A stretch of DNA of 64,000 nucleotides from Bacteroidetes bacterium UBA6183 (GCA_002422865.1 DITN01000036.1:30833-94832), one strand, 5' to 3'; shown: positions 8,379-17,451, numbered from the stretch's first letter. The notes: generated from the letters alone by a model not told the origin. Translations and numbers: made by a program.

Positions 8379-9917
8379 CTATTCTACCTCATTATTCGTC
8401 TCATTTTTTTCGGGTCTCATTTGAGGGAAGAATAACACATCCTGAATAGACGGATTATTGGTCATAATCATTACCAATCTGTCGATACCTATTCCAATAC
8501 CAGCCGTTGGAGGCATACCATATTCCAATGCACGTAGAAAGTCATGATCAATAAACATGGCTTCATCATCTCCCCTTTCCATCAATGCCACTTGCTCTTC
8601 AAAGCGTTCACGTTGGTCGATAGGGTCATTTAATTCTGAGTATGCATTGGCCAACTCTTTACCATTTACCATCAACTCAAAACGCTCTACTAAACCTGGT
8701 TGACTTCTATGTTTTTTAGTAAGCGGACTCATTTCAACGGGGTAATCTGTTATAAACGTTGGTTGAATGTAATTACCTTCACATTTTGCACCGAAGATTT
8801 CGTCAATTAATTTTCCTTTACCAACATTCGGGTCAACTTCTATTTGCAACTGTTTACAAACATCACGCAATTGAGCCTCGCCCATGCCACTAATGTCAAT
8901 TCCGGTAAATTCCTTGACAGAGTCGAACATAGTTACACGCCTGAATGGACGTTTAAAATCAATTACTTTGCCGCCAACTTGAACATCGGTTTTACCGTGA
9001 AGTTTTAATGCGATTTTTTCGATTAACTCTTCCGTTAAATCCATCATCCAGTTATAGTCTTTGTAGGCCACATACAATTCCATCACAGTAAACTCCGGGT
9101 TATGCGTTCTATCCATTCCTTCGTTACGGAAATTACGTGAGAACTCATACACACCATCAAATCCACCTACTATTAATCGTTTTAAATACAACTCGTTTGC
9201 AATACGTAAATACATTGGAATATCTAATGTATTATGATGTGTTACAAATGGGCGAGCAGCTGCACCACCTGGTATGGCTTGAAGTACGGGTGTGTCCACC
9301 TCTAAGTATCCTTTTTCATTATAAAAATCGCGGATGGTATTCACCAATTGGGTACGTTTAACAAAAGTGTCTTTTACTAAAGGATTGATAATTAAATCAA
9401 CATAGCGTTGGCGATAACGAAACTCAGGATCAGTAACGGCATCAAATACTTCACCATCTTTTTCTTTAACAATTGGCAATGGTTTTAGTGCTTTGGCCAA
9501 TAACTTAAATTCTTGCGCATGGATGGTAGTTTCACCGGTTTTAGTAGTAAATACATAGCCTTTGATACCAATAATATCGCCTATATCAACCAGCTTTTTA
9601 AATACAACCGCGTAAAGCGATTTGTCCTCACCCGGGCAAATATCATCACCCCTTAAGTAAACTTGGATTTTAGTTGATGCATCTTGTATCACTAAAAAGC
9701 AGGCCTTGCCCATATCTCTCACGCTCATTAAACGACCGGCAATACTTATATTCTTATACTCAATCTTCTGGTTTTCGTAATTTTCTAATATTTCTTTTGC
9801 CGAAACATTCACTTCAAAAAGTTCTGCCGGATAGGGATTAATGCCCATTTTTTCTAACTCGGCCAATTTGTTTCTACGTAAAATCTCTTGTTCGCTTAAA
9901 TGCTGTGTATGACTCAT
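8379..9917 (-). CDS. lysS: Lysyl-tRNA synthetase, class II
   Basis: I start at the ATG at 9915-9917, giving 512 residues beginning [15 protein letters not shown]. The open frame continues 18 codons upstream, but that extension is hydrophobic and not part of the family. Domains: an OB-fold anticodon-binding domain (residues ~55-170, with [22 protein letters not shown]), then the class II catalytic domain with motif 2 [19 protein letters not shown] and motif 3 [14 protein letters not shown]. It charges tRNA-Lys. It is divergent from rlmN and has its own terminator. Confidence 0.96.
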   Translation of the reverse strand: MSHTQHLSEQEILRRNKLAELEKMGINPYPAELFEVNVSAKEILENYENQKIEYKNISIAGRLMSVRDMGKACFLVIQDASTKIQVYLRGDDICPGEDKSLYAVVFKKLVDIGDIIGIKGYVFTTKTGETTIHAQEFKLLAKALKPLPIVKEKDGEVFDAVTDPEFRYRQRYVDLIINPLVKDTFVKRTQLVNTIRDFYNEKGYLEVDTPVLQAIPGGAAARPFVTHHNTLDIPMYLRIANELYLKRLIVGGFDGVYEFSRNFRNEGMDRTHNPEFTVMELYVAYKDYNWMMDLTEELIEKIALKLHGKTDVQVGGKVIDFKRPFRRVTMFDSVKEFTGIDISGMGEAQLRDVCKQLQIEVDPNVGKGKLIDEIFGAKCEGNYIQPTFITDYPVEMSPLTKKHRSQPGLVERFELMVNGKELANAYSELNDPIDQRERFEEQVALMERGDDEAMFIDHDFLRALEYGMPPTAGIGIGIDRLVMIMTNNPSIQDVLFFPQMRPEKNETNNEVE

Positions 9918-10008
9918 ATGATATGGAGTAATATTTTTAATGAGGCGCAAAAATAATAAAAGCAACGGCATTAATGCATCCGAAACTTAATAATCTTAAT
10001 TTATGGTT

Positions 10009-10016
10009 TATCTTTG
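10009..10016 (+). promoter_or_regulatory. rlmN minus-7 element TATCTTTG
   Basis: TAnnTTTG match ending 5 bases before the ATG at 10022. If transcription starts 5-7 bases after this box, the mRNA is leaderless. Confidence 0.55.
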
Positions 10017-10021
10017 CGCGA

Positions 10022-11092
10022 ATGATGCAAGCACCTCAAAGTAAAACAGATATACGCTCACTTAGTTTAGCCGAATTAAAAGACACCTTTACACAAATGG
10101 GTGAAAAGGCTTTTAGAGGAGGACAAGTGTATGAGTGGTTATGGAAAAAAAGTGCCCATAGCTTTGATGACATGAGCAACTTGAGCAAAGAGTTACGCGA
10201 GAAACTAAAGGAACATTTTGTAATACATGCCATAACCGTAGTTGATAAACAGGTAAGCAACGACCGAACCATTAAAAGTAGTTTTCGTTTACATGACGGG
10301 CACTTAATTGAAGGTGTATTAATTCCTACTGAAGACAGAATGACCGCTTGTGTATCGAGCCAAGTTGGATGCAGTTTAACTTGTAAGTTTTGTGCTACGG
10401 GCAAAATGGAAAGAATACGTAACCTAACTCCTGCAGAAATATACGACCAAGTTGTGCATATCCGTGATTGGGCTCAAAAACACTATGGTATAACTTTAAC
10501 CAATATTGTTTTTATGGGAATGGGCGAGCCCTTGTTGAATTATAACAATGTGCTTGGTGCTATAGAAAAAATTACTGGAGAAGATGGGCTAAATATGGCC
10601 AGCGACCGTATTACGGTGAGTACAGCAGGTATTGCTAAAATGATTAAAAAATTAGCTGATGACAAAGTGAAATTTAATTTGGCCCTCTCTTTACATGCAG
10701 CTAACGATGCCAAAAGAAACGTAATTATGCCCATTAACGAAAGCAATAGCTTGGAGAGTGTAATTGATGCTTTGGCATATTTTAAGGCAAACGCGAGAGG
10801 GAAACTTACCTTTGAGTATATTGCGTTTAAAGATTTTAATGAAAGCATTCAGGATGCCAAAGAGTTAATTGCGATTTGTAAAAAAGTGCCAGCAAAAGTA
10901 AACATCATTGAGTACAACCCAATTGGTGATGGTGCATTTAGCAAAGCCGATTCAACAAAAATTGACCAATTTCAACGTTATTTGGAGAGAAACGGAGTGA
11001 TTGCAACAGTAAGAAGAAGTAGAGGAAAAGATATTGATGCAGCATGCGGGCAATTGGCCAATAAAAAGCACGAAAAGGCATTAATGGATTAA
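10022..11092 (+). CDS. rlmN: Dual-specificity 23S rRNA A2503 / tRNA methyltransferase (radical SAM)
   Basis: I choose the ATG at 10022 (356 residues, MMQAPQSKTDIRSL). A longer frame from 9974 would begin upstream of the minus-7 box TATCTTTG. The radical SAM cluster motif is CSLTCKFC (C117, C121, C124). SAM-binding GIGEP is represented by MGMGEPLLN. The two catalytic cysteines are also visible: C342 in GKDIDAACGQL and the N-proximal C110 region. The enzyme makes C2-methyladenosine at A2503 of 23S rRNA and, in many bacteria, at A37 of tRNAs. It is divergent from lysS and followed by a Usp gene 78 bases downstream. Confidence 0.95.
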   Translation: MMQAPQSKTDIRSLSLAELKDTFTQMGEKAFRGGQVYEWLWKKSAHSFDDMSNLSKELREKLKEHFVIHAITVVDKQVSNDRTIKSSFRLHDGHLIEGVLIPTEDRMTACVSSQVGCSLTCKFCATGKMERIRNLTPAEIYDQVVHIRDWAQKHYGITLTNIVFMGMGEPLLNYNNVLGAIEKITGEDGLNMASDRITVSTAGIAKMIKKLADDKVKFNLALSLHAANDAKRNVIMPINESNSLESVIDALAYFKANARGKLTFEYIAFKDFNESIQDAKELIAICKKVPAKVNIIEYNPIGDGAFSKADSTKIDQFQRYLERNGVIATVRRSRGKDIDAACGQLANKKHEKALMD

Positions 11093-11170
11093 TTAAATTT
11101 ACTGATTATTCTCAATTTAACAATTTCTAAACATTAGAAGACTATTTTTGATTTAATAAATTTCATCACC

Positions 11171-12001
11171 ATGATAAACTCTATTCTACTCCCAACCGAT
11201 TTTTCAGATGTTGCAAACAACGCACTAGGATACGCTGTTAAATTGGCCGAAAAATGTGGCGCTGAATTACACATTCTTCATATCAAACAAATTCCGATAG
11301 CCGACCCCTCTTTTCCGGCAGAAACTTATCAAATTTATATTGACGAAATTGAAAAGGTAGAACAAGAGGGCGTGAACAAATTGAAGGCGAGTTTTATAAA
11401 AAATAGTGATGTGGTTTGTCAATTTCATTCAGCCACCGGATTTGTAGCAGATGAAATTATGACTTTCTGCAAATCACATACTGTTGATTTAGTAGTGATG
11501 GGAACCACAGGCGCAAGTGGATTAGCGGAGTTATTGGTTGGAAGCAATGCAGCCTCTGTTATTGGTAAATCAGAAGTACCTGTGCTAGTAATTCCTCCAA
11601 ACCATACATATAAAGCAATAAAACACGTTATGTACTCAACAGATTTTAATGAACCAGAGTTACCCGCTGCAACACGTGTATTGTATTTTGCTGAATTGTA
11701 TGATGCTAAAATTACCGTATTACATGTAAAGAATGATTACGACAGGTACTTTAATTCTGACAACAACTACTTTCTTAAAAATAAAGATAGCCTGGCCAAA
11801 CACGATATTACTTTAATTAATGAAGAGAGTGATGATGTAATGAGTACTATTGATAAACATATTGATGATTTAAATATTGATTTATTAGTAATGGCCAAAC
11901 ACAAAAGAGGATTTTTTGATAGATTATTTCATAGAAGTTTGAGCAAAAAAATGGCTTATCATACTAAAACACCTTTATTGGTTTTAAATAAAGGCTTGTA
12001 G
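11171..12001 (+). CDS. Universal stress protein, tandem UspA domains
   Basis: 276 residues with two UspA folds. The first (residues 1-145) begins INSILLPTDFSDVANNALGYAVKLA and has the ATP-loop pattern VVMGTTGASGLAELLVGSNAASVIGKSEVPVLVI. The second (residues ~155-275) begins KHVMYSTDFNEPE; its loop LLVMAKHKRGFFDRLFHRSLSKKMAYHTKTPLLVL lacks the complete GxxG-x9-GS signature, so only the N-terminal domain is likely to bind ATP. Cytoplasmic stress-related protein; the precise role is unknown. A second tandem Usp lies at 35156. Monocistronic. Confidence 0.9.
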   Translation: MINSILLPTDFSDVANNALGYAVKLAEKCGAELHILHIKQIPIADPSFPAETYQIYIDEIEKVEQEGVNKLKASFIKNSDVVCQFHSATGFVADEIMTFCKSHTVDLVVMGTTGASGLAELLVGSNAASVIGKSEVPVLVIPPNHTYKAIKHVMYSTDFNEPELPAATRVLYFAELYDAKITVLHVKNDYDRYFNSDNNYFLKNKDSLAKHDITLINEESDDVMSTIDKHIDDLNIDLLVMAKHKRGFFDRLFHRSLSKKMAYHTKTPLLVLNKGL

Positions 12002-12022
12002 GCTTATCATATTTTTTTTTTA

Positions 12023-12061
12023 AAAAAGCTGCTCAAATTAAATGCTTTGAGTAGCTTTTTT
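12023..12061. terminator. Bidirectional terminator between usp and the NUDIX gene
   Basis: AAAAAGCTGCTCAAA / TTTGAGTAGCTTTTT arms with one G.U pair and an 8-base loop. Confidence 0.85.
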
Positions 12062-12071
12062 CTTTAAGAAC

Positions 12072-12521
12072 TTATTCCAAAAGTATCTTTTCACAAACCA
12101 ACTTATCAATAGGAAATGTGAGCATATCCGGGGTTAGCTTTTTTATATCAACCCACTCAAACCTCAAATATTCAGTGCGATTACCTTCATTTATTTTTTG
12201 ATCATCTAACTTCACATTTCTCCAGTCATTGCTTGTATAAACTTTGTAATAAATGGAGATGATTTGATCGTTAGGTTTAAACGCACTCGTTTGAAAAAAA
12301 TCGGTAGTATAAAAATGGGTTAACCCTTGTATATCTAGGCCTGTTTCTTCTCTAAACTCTCTGATTATACAATCGGAAATACCTTCTCCAAATTCTAATC
12401 CTCCACCCGGAAATTTAGTGAATTTAAAATCATTGATTTGTTCATGAACAACCAAAATCTGGTTTATTTCATTTATCAATAGTCCGTAAACTCTTATATT
12501 AAAACGGGTAATACCAAACAC
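12072..12521 (-). CDS. NUDIX hydrolase
   Basis: 149 residues. The full Nudix box G-x5-E-x7-RE-U-x-EE-x-GU is present from residue 40: GGLEFGEG...REFREETGLDI. It would hydrolyse a nucleoside-diphosphate-linked compound; the substrate cannot be read. The start is a GTG at 12519-12521 that shares its first G with the TAG stop of the upstream gene (TAGTG), a translational-coupling arrangement. No ATG lies close by and the fold begins at about residue 6, so the GTG is well supported. It is the last gene of the minus-strand run that begins near 15.1 kb. Confidence 0.9.
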   Translation of the reverse strand: MFGITRFNIRVYGLLINEINQILVVHEQINDFKFTKFPGGGLEFGEGISDCIIREFREETGLDIQGLTHFYTTDFFQTSAFKPNDQIISIYYKVYTSNDWRNVKLDDQKINEGNRTEYLRFEWVDIKKLTPDMLTFPIDKLVCEKILLE

Positions 12522-13312
12522 TAGTCTTTAAATTTGTTTAAGTCAATTACCAATCCGGCATGTAGCATTATCCCATAAGGGGTCACTTTGATTGGATCGT
12601 TTGTAACACTCATTGGATGAATGGTGTACATTGGCTGGAGCAAAATGGTAGTTTCTTTATCCAATTTATGAATCACTTTGAAACCTAAATTTACCTGGAA
12701 ACTAAATGAACGGGCATCATATCCGGTATTATTAACCTGAAACTTATCCTTATTATCTATGGTAAAATTATCCAATCGAGCAGTAAGCTGATGTTTAAGT
12801 AAAACATTCGCTGCAACTCCTCCGGTAAGTTGATACATGGTTTTATAGTCCTTACTTTTAAATAACTCATAATTGAACCACACTGGAATATCCAAGTAGT
12901 GGAATCTATAATCGTAATTTAAATTTTTTTCTACGTTTGATTTATCCCAAATGCGTCCCTCTCCAACCTCCTTATGAATATAATCTCCATCTTGCAATTT
13001 ATTTTGTGCTCTCCTGAAACCCATATCAATATAGCCTAGTCCGGCCTGCATGGTCCAATTAAAACCTAGTGCTTTATTGTACCATGCATGGGCACTAAAG
13101 TTTAAACGCATTATTTGATTCTTTTGGGCTTGATCATTAAATTGTTCGTAGGTCAAATTCTGACGGTCATCATAAATTACCTTAGAACTGGAAGTAGTTG
13201 TTGCACCGGTGAATCCACCTCCAACAGTTACACTGTAGTAGGATTCATCCATACTTTGGCCAAATGAAAGACAAGAAAAGGAGATTAGGGCACCAAGTAA
13301 AAATTTACGCAT
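12521..13312 (-). CDS. Outer-membrane beta-barrel protein (PorT-like)
   Basis: 263 residues: signal peptide MRKFLLGALISFSCLSFGQ, then alternating amphipathic strands typical of an 8-12 stranded barrel (AHAWYNKALGFNWTMQAGLGYIDMGF, HYLDIPVWFNYELF, YQLTGGVAANVLLKHQL, FSFQVNLGFKVIHKLD, GIMLHAGLVIDLN). The general pattern is that of the PorT/outer-membrane beta-barrel superfamily of Bacteroidota. No enzymatic motif is seen. It probably sits in the outer membrane. It overlaps the NUDIX start by one base and is 49 bases from the PorV-like gene upstream. Confidence 0.75.
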   Translation of the reverse strand: MRKFLLGALISFSCLSFGQSMDESYYSVTVGGGFTGATTTSSSKVIYDDRQNLTYEQFNDQAQKNQIMRLNFSAHAWYNKALGFNWTMQAGLGYIDMGFRRAQNKLQDGDYIHKEVGEGRIWDKSNVEKNLNYDYRFHYLDIPVWFNYELFKSKDYKTMYQLTGGVAANVLLKHQLTARLDNFTIDNKDKFQVNNTGYDARSFSFQVNLGFKVIHKLDKETTILLQPMYTIHPMSVTNDPIKVTPYGIMLHAGLVIDLNKFKD

Positions 13313-13361
13313 ATTTATTTATTTGGTAGCGAAAATAACAATTTAGGTTAGTCTGTAGAAT

Positions 13362-14447
13362 TTAATTTTGACGGTTTATACTTAATCTCAAAGAAATGAT
13401 GTTTGAAAAAGGTAATGTACCGGATCCTTCACCAACGTCAGCAAGTGCATAGTCAACACTTAAATTACTTAATTTAATACCAATACCAATGGTTGGAACC
13501 ACCGAGTAACTCTCGGTTCCATCAATATTTTTTCGGGTCTGAAATTGACTAACACCACCTCTCAAGAAAACGAAATCTTTATATCCGGCTTCAACACCTA
13601 TTTTTGTATCAATACTGGTAAAATCAGAGCCAATTAGTGTGTTTCTTTTGCCATCAAAAGTCAACTCAGCAGTTAGTTCGGGTTGAACAGAAAACATATT
13701 TTTATATACATTAAACTTTCTTGATACCCCTAATCCTAATTTTGGAACAGTAAGCTCCAAATTATTAGATGGCAATTGGTTGTTTGTAGCCACAAAAACC
13801 TGTTTTTCTTGCTCGCTAAAAGTGTATTGCCAGGCATTAAAGGTTGATGTTGCATCGCGCAATACAGCGCCCATATTCCATTTTTTATACTTATATTTTA
13901 TGCCTAAATCAAAACCAAATCCCCAAGCATTGGCAAAATCTCCTACCACCCTTCTTACTACTTTAACACTGCCTCCAGCAGTTAAACCTTCAATAGGAAG
14001 TATCCTTGCATACGAACCTATAAATGCATAATCAACTGCTGAAAAATTTACAATGCGTGAATAGTCGGCAACACCATTTTGAAACAAATTTAATGTATTG
14101 GGAATATCATCAATACCATATCTGATGATACTAAAAGCCATTACGCTTTTATCATTAAGCTTAAATGAACCCGCGCCATAATCATGTTTGGCTATTCCGG
14201 CAAACTGTTCGTTGTGCATAAAGCTTAACTGAATGTTATCCTTTATTTCCACCAACCCGGCTGGATTCCAATATCCAGCGGTAACATCATTAACCGAAGA
14301 AACAACTGCGCCTCCCATACCATAGGCTCTGGCACCAACGCCAAGCGACAAAAATTCGTTGCTGTATTTATACACCTGCGCTTTAAGGGAAGATGTTATG
14401 CCAATAAATAATACAAATGCTGTAACTACTTTACACAGCTTTATCAT
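13362..14447 (-). CDS. PorV/PorQ-family outer-membrane protein
   Basis: 361 residues: signal peptide ending SLKAQ, then the hallmark FLSLGVGARAYGMGGAVVSSVNDVTAGYWNPAGLVEI of the PorV/PorQ family (FadL-like barrels), where GARA.GMGGA and D..A.YWNPAGL are conserved. The rest is strand-rich to the C-terminal aromatic/Asn end. Family knowledge: PorV/LptO shuttles type IX cargo to the attachment complex, and other members are uncharacterised; which branch this is cannot be decided here. It overlaps the upstream gene by 4 bases (ATGA), so they are coupled. Confidence 0.8.
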   Translation of the reverse strand: MIKLCKVVTAFVLFIGITSSLKAQVYKYSNEFLSLGVGARAYGMGGAVVSSVNDVTAGYWNPAGLVEIKDNIQLSFMHNEQFAGIAKHDYGAGSFKLNDKSVMAFSIIRYGIDDIPNTLNLFQNGVADYSRIVNFSAVDYAFIGSYARILPIEGLTAGGSVKVVRRVVGDFANAWGFGFDLGIKYKYKKWNMGAVLRDATSTFNAWQYTFSEQEKQVFVATNNQLPSNNLELTVPKLGLGVSRKFNVYKNMFSVQPELTAELTFDGKRNTLIGSDFTSIDTKIGVEAGYKDFVFLRGGVSQFQTRKNIDGTESYSVVPTIGIGIKLSNLSVDYALADVGEGSGTLPFSNIISLRLSINRQN

Positions 14448-15103
14448 TTTATACTTTGTTTTAGTTGTTTAATTAAACCGTCAGTATCTGCTGCAAGTTT
14501 TTCCTCCAACAGTAAAATTGCTTCTTGCAAAACCTGTTGATTGAAATCACTAATAGCCGATACCCCAGCTCTAATCATAATTCTGTTTAACGAATACACA
14601 AATTTATTATTATCTGTATAATAGTATATGTATTGAACTTTACGAAAATGGTTAAAAAACTTGAAAAAAGTGTCAGTATCTGTCATTCCATAAAGTTTTA
14701 GATATATTTCTAAATCGCCATCATTGATTGATGTAAGTGAATGATAAAACTTATCCAACATTTCCGGGTGGGTTTTAACCAATATCCTATCCAACATCAA
14801 CTCTGCTGTGATGTGTGCCAAAAACCATTTTCTATTTAAATCAGGGCTGAACTTAGATTCGTTAATTATTTGGGTGGCCTCTTGAAGAATATTATTGAAG
14901 AAGGATGAAGCATGGAATTTTTTGTCTGCTGAATAATGCGCAGAACATCCTTCAAAAAATTGCTGACTTTTACTTGAGGTAAATACTAATTGGTGTCTAA
15001 AAGATTTAACCTTGCCTCTAGTTATATCAGGCAACAATAAACCTGCATTATACTCATGTTGGCTTTCTATACCATCTACAAAAAAATGCGAAAAGTAATT
15101 CAA
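14444..15103 (-). CDS. Acyl-carrier-protein phosphodiesterase-like (AcpH/DUF479-like) protein
   Basis: 219 residues, helical, no signal peptide. The N-terminus MNYFSHFFVDG, then NAGLLLPDITR, then conserved His residues (FRHQ, HYSADKKFHASSFF) and an AHITAELMLDR segment, recall the AcpH/HD-like family that starts MNYLAHL and has GD..LPD-type motifs. The match is by eye and distant, so the activity is uncertain. It would remove phosphopantetheine from acyl carrier protein if the likeness is real. It is coupled by ATGA overlap to the PorV-like gene and lies 2 bases after a small lipoprotein gene. Confidence 0.45.
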   Translation of the reverse strand: MNYFSHFFVDGIESQHEYNAGLLLPDITRGKVKSFRHQLVFTSSKSQQFFEGCSAHYSADKKFHASSFFNNILQEATQIINESKFSPDLNRKWFLAHITAELMLDRILVKTHPEMLDKFYHSLTSINDGDLEIYLKLYGMTDTDTFFKFFNHFRKVQYIYYYTDNNKFVYSLNRIMIRAGVSAISDFNQQVLQEAILLLEEKLAADTDGLIKQLKQSIK

Positions 15104-15105
15104 AT

Positions 15106-15258
15106 TTAATTGCGCTTTCTTACCAAACCGTTCTTTTTATATTCAACACGCTTACCTCCATTTGCACCATCAAAAGTTGGACACTTTTTTGCTTTACATG
15201 CAAAAAAAGGTAACAAAATAACTATACATAAAAGTATAACAAAATGTTTGATACGCAT
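15106..15258 (-). CDS. Small lipoprotein, 50 residues
   Basis: I start at the ATG at 15256-15258 (MRIKHFVILLCIVILLPFFAC); an upstream Met would add a hydrophobic 16-residue extension unlike a signal peptide. The lipobox is LPFFAC with the Cys at residue 21, followed by KAKKCPTFDGANGGK and a basic C-terminus. The mature part is only 30 residues with one further Cys. I know of similar tiny CPTF-containing lipoproteins in Bacteroidota but no function. Its stop is 2 bases before the next gene's ATG. Confidence 0.6.
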   Translation of the reverse strand: MRIKHFVILLCIVILLPFFACKAKKCPTFDGANGGKRVEYKKNGLVRKRN

Positions 15259-15290
15259 ATCAAAAAAATTAAGACACATGCAATATAAAT

Positions 15291-15325
15291 AAAAAATCCC
15301 GTGCACAAAGCAACGGGATTTTTTT
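15291..15325 (-). terminator. Terminator of the histone-like gene
   Basis: AAATCCCGT / ACGGGATTT arms; on the minus strand this is a hairpin followed by T's, 25 bases after the stop of the Lys/Ala-rich gene. Confidence 0.75.
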
Positions 15326-15345
15326 GAAAAGAGTTTTTCCTAAGA

Positions 15346-15465
15346 CTATTTTTTAGGAGCAGCTTTCTTAGCAGCAGCTTTCTTAGGAGCAGCTTTCTTA
15401 GCAGCAGCCTTTTTAGGAGCAGCAGTTTTTGCTGGTGCTGCTTTTTTAGTTTTTTTAGTTGCCAT
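15346..15465 (-). CDS. Lys/Ala/Pro-rich histone H1-like small protein, 39 residues
   Basis: The minus strand from ATG 15463-15465 to TAG 15346-15348 encodes 39 residues: MATKKTKK, then AAPAKTAAPKK, then two copies of the decapeptide AAAKKAAPKK. Almost the whole protein is K, A and P. This is the composition of the C-terminal tail of eukaryotic H1 and of bacterial H1-like proteins (Hc1/AlgP type), so it most likely binds DNA or RNA without sequence specificity. The coding DNA carries a 30-base tandem repeat that can expand or shrink in decapeptide steps. A TAAATTTG minus-7 box lies at 15499-15506 and a terminator follows. Confidence 0.8.
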   Translation of the reverse strand: MATKKTKKAAPAKTAAPKKAAAKKAAPKKAAAKKAAPKK

Positions 15466-16102
15466 GTTTTAAAATATTTATTTGATTGATTACATGAACA
15501 AATTTATACGAGTGTTTATATATTTCAAATACCTACTCACAATCAGTTACTAAAAATAGCCACGTTGTTTTGTTGATAACCATAATTATATTCATCAAAG
15601 CATTGATTTATCAAGCACTTTAGCACATTATTAGTTGCATTAATCACGCACAAAATTGTTAGTCACAACATATTCACACACACATTCAATCATCGAAACA
15701 ACAAACAAAAAACGAAAACAAATTTACTTATCAATCCTTGTCAATACCTGATAATTCAAGTATCTTCATCTATTATTAAGAGCCCATGCTATAACATCAT
15801 ACAAATAACATTGCTTACAACACAACACCTATCTCATCATCATAAAAATACTTTTCGTGTATATTTTTTTTTACACTTGATTCAGATTGTTTATATATCG
15901 ACTATAAAAACACAACGTTTAAAAGACTTGGATTTTTCAATACATACAAAGCATTTTATAATTACCTCGTTATTGAAAAAATATACAAAATATTTAATGT
16001 AGTTATTCACATCTTTTTTTTCATTTATTAAAAAAAATAAAATATCAATCAACGAAAAAACATAAACAGTAACTATTATTGAAAGACTAATTGAAAAATA
16101 TT
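15466..16102 (+). other. 637-base AT-rich intergenic region without a convincing gene
   Basis: Longest gap in the window, between the histone-like gene and cinA. It is very AT-rich, with many short A/T runs and CA-rich stretches. It contains one perfect DnaA-box sequence TTATTCACA at 16003-16011 and a one-mismatch copy at 15670-15678 on the same strand. A 63-codon open frame at 15811-16002 has low-complexity content and no start context, and I do not call it. Nothing else recognisable is present. Candidates are a long leader, an untranslated RNA or a protein-binding region. Confidence 0.4.
15499..15506 (-). promoter_or_regulatory. Minus-7 element TAAATTTG of the histone-like gene
   Basis: TAnnTTTG match on the minus strand, 33 bases upstream of the ATG. 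Confidence 0.5.
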
Positions 16103-17347
16103 ATGCATGCAGAAATCATCACAATTGGAGATGAAATTTTAATAGGACAAATTATAGATACGAACTCTAGTTGGCTTGGACAAGAGCTCAGCAAAATGGG
16201 TATTCAAGTTGTGCATCGCACTTCTGTTTCCGATAATGCGCAAGCCATTGTTAATGCATTAAACAGTGCCAAACAAAGAGCAGATATTATTATCACCACC
16301 GGGGGTTTAGGACCTACTAAGGATGATATTACCAAACATACTTTTGCTAATTACTTTAATACAGAACTTATTTTAAACCAAGAAGTATTAACATGGGTAA
16401 GAGATATTTTTAAACGCAGAAATTTACCTATGGTTGATAGCAATAATGCACAAGCACTGGTACCTGCAAATTGTGAAGTATTATTTAACCGAAGTGGAAC
16501 AGCACCCGGAATGTGGTTTGATGAAGACGGGAAAATTTTCATCAGCATGCCTGGTGTTCCGTTTGAAATGAAAGTGATTTTTGAAGAGCAATGTATCCCA
16601 CGTTTACACAAACGTTTCTCGTTACCTGTAATTATTCATCGTACCATTTTAACATGTAACATAGGAGAGAGTTTTTTAGCACTAAAGTTAGAAACCATTG
16701 AAAACAATTTACCACCACATATTAAGTTAGCCTACTTACCTGCAGTGGGTATGGTAAGGTTACGCTTAAGTGGTACACATCAACATTATGCTACGCTAAA
16801 AGAAGAAATAGATGAAATTGTTGCTGAATTATACAACACTATTGGAGATCATATTTATGGTGAAGAAAACGACTCGTTAGAACATGTTGTTGGGGTACTT
16901 TTAAAATCATCTAACAAAACTTTATCAACTGCAGAAAGTTGCACAGGTGGGTATATATCTCATCTCATTACTTCCATTCCCGGAAGTTCATCATATTACA
17001 TGGGAAGTATCATCAGTTACTCAAACGATGTGAAAACACATGAACTTGGTGTATCAAAACAAATATTAGAAACCAACGGTGCAGTTAGCGAAGGTTGTGT
17101 TACACAAATGGCCGAAGGAGTGCGTAAAAAACTAAAGACAGATTACGCCATTGCAACAAGTGGCATTGCCGGACCTGACGGAGGAACACCTGAAAAACCG
17201 GTAGGAACAGTTTGGATAGCAGTAAGCGGACCGAACGGAACTACTGCCAAACAATTTAACATGGGAGATAATCGTGAAAGAACTATACACAGAACTGCCA
17301 TACAAGGTTTAGACATGCTGCGTAAAATGTTACTTGAAGCTATTTAA
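16103..17347 (+). CDS. cinA: CinA: competence/damage-inducible protein with nicotinamide-nucleotide amidase domain
   Basis: I start at the ATG at 16103 (414 residues, MHAEIITIGDEILIGQ). The four codons upstream would need a TTG start. The N-terminal MoCF-like domain (residues 1-170) has the signature IITTGGLGPTKDDITK. The C-terminal PncC-type domain (residues ~255-414) has TAESCTGGYISHLITSIPGSSSYY, GAVSEGCVTQMAEG and SGIAGPDGGTPEKPVGTVWIAV, all complete. It deamidates NMN to nicotinate mononucleotide and/or acts as an ADP-ribose pyrophosphatase in pyridine-nucleotide recycling. Single gene. Confidence 0.95.
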   Translation: MHAEIITIGDEILIGQIIDTNSSWLGQELSKMGIQVVHRTSVSDNAQAIVNALNSAKQRADIIITTGGLGPTKDDITKHTFANYFNTELILNQEVLTWVRDIFKRRNLPMVDSNNAQALVPANCEVLFNRSGTAPGMWFDEDGKIFISMPGVPFEMKVIFEEQCIPRLHKRFSLPVIIHRTILTCNIGESFLALKLETIENNLPPHIKLAYLPAVGMVRLRLSGTHQHYATLKEEIDEIVAELYNTIGDHIYGEENDSLEHVVGVLLKSSNKTLSTAESCTGGYISHLITSIPGSSSYYMGSIISYSNDVKTHELGVSKQILETNGAVSEGCVTQMAEGVRKKLKTDYAIATSGIAGPDGGTPEKPVGTVWIAVSGPNGTTAKQFNMGDNRERTIHRTAIQGLDMLRKMLLEAI

Positions 17348-17404
17348 TGTTTCAAACAAAAAAGCATCAAATAGAATATAATAAGGTATTCCGCTAATTA
17401 GACT

Positions 17405-17412
17405 TACCTTTG
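17405..17412 (+). promoter_or_regulatory. Minus-7 element TACCTTTG of the helicase gene
   Basis: TAnnTTTG match 39 bases upstream of the ATG at 17452. Confidence 0.5.
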
Positions 17413-17451
17413 TGTTAAGTACGCTTATACTTTTATAGTACTTTATACAAC

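Noticed and set aside
9974..10021. Longer N-terminus for rlmN starting at 9974
   Set aside because: It would begin upstream of the minus-7 box TATCTTTG and adds residues foreign to the family.
15349..15440. Regular DNA repeats as a CRISPR array
   Set aside because: The periodicity comes from codons of the AAAKKAAPKK decapeptide; there are no unique spacers and no cas genes.
15811..16002. 63-codon open frame in the AT-rich gap
   Set aside because: Low-complexity content (many His, Thr, Tyr, Lys from AT-rich DNA), no promoter box or family likeness, and no neighbour that would need it.
16003..16011. Replication origin marked by a DnaA box
   Set aside because: One perfect and one imperfect box only, no dnaA, dnaN or gidA nearby, and AT-rich DNA yields such matches by chance.
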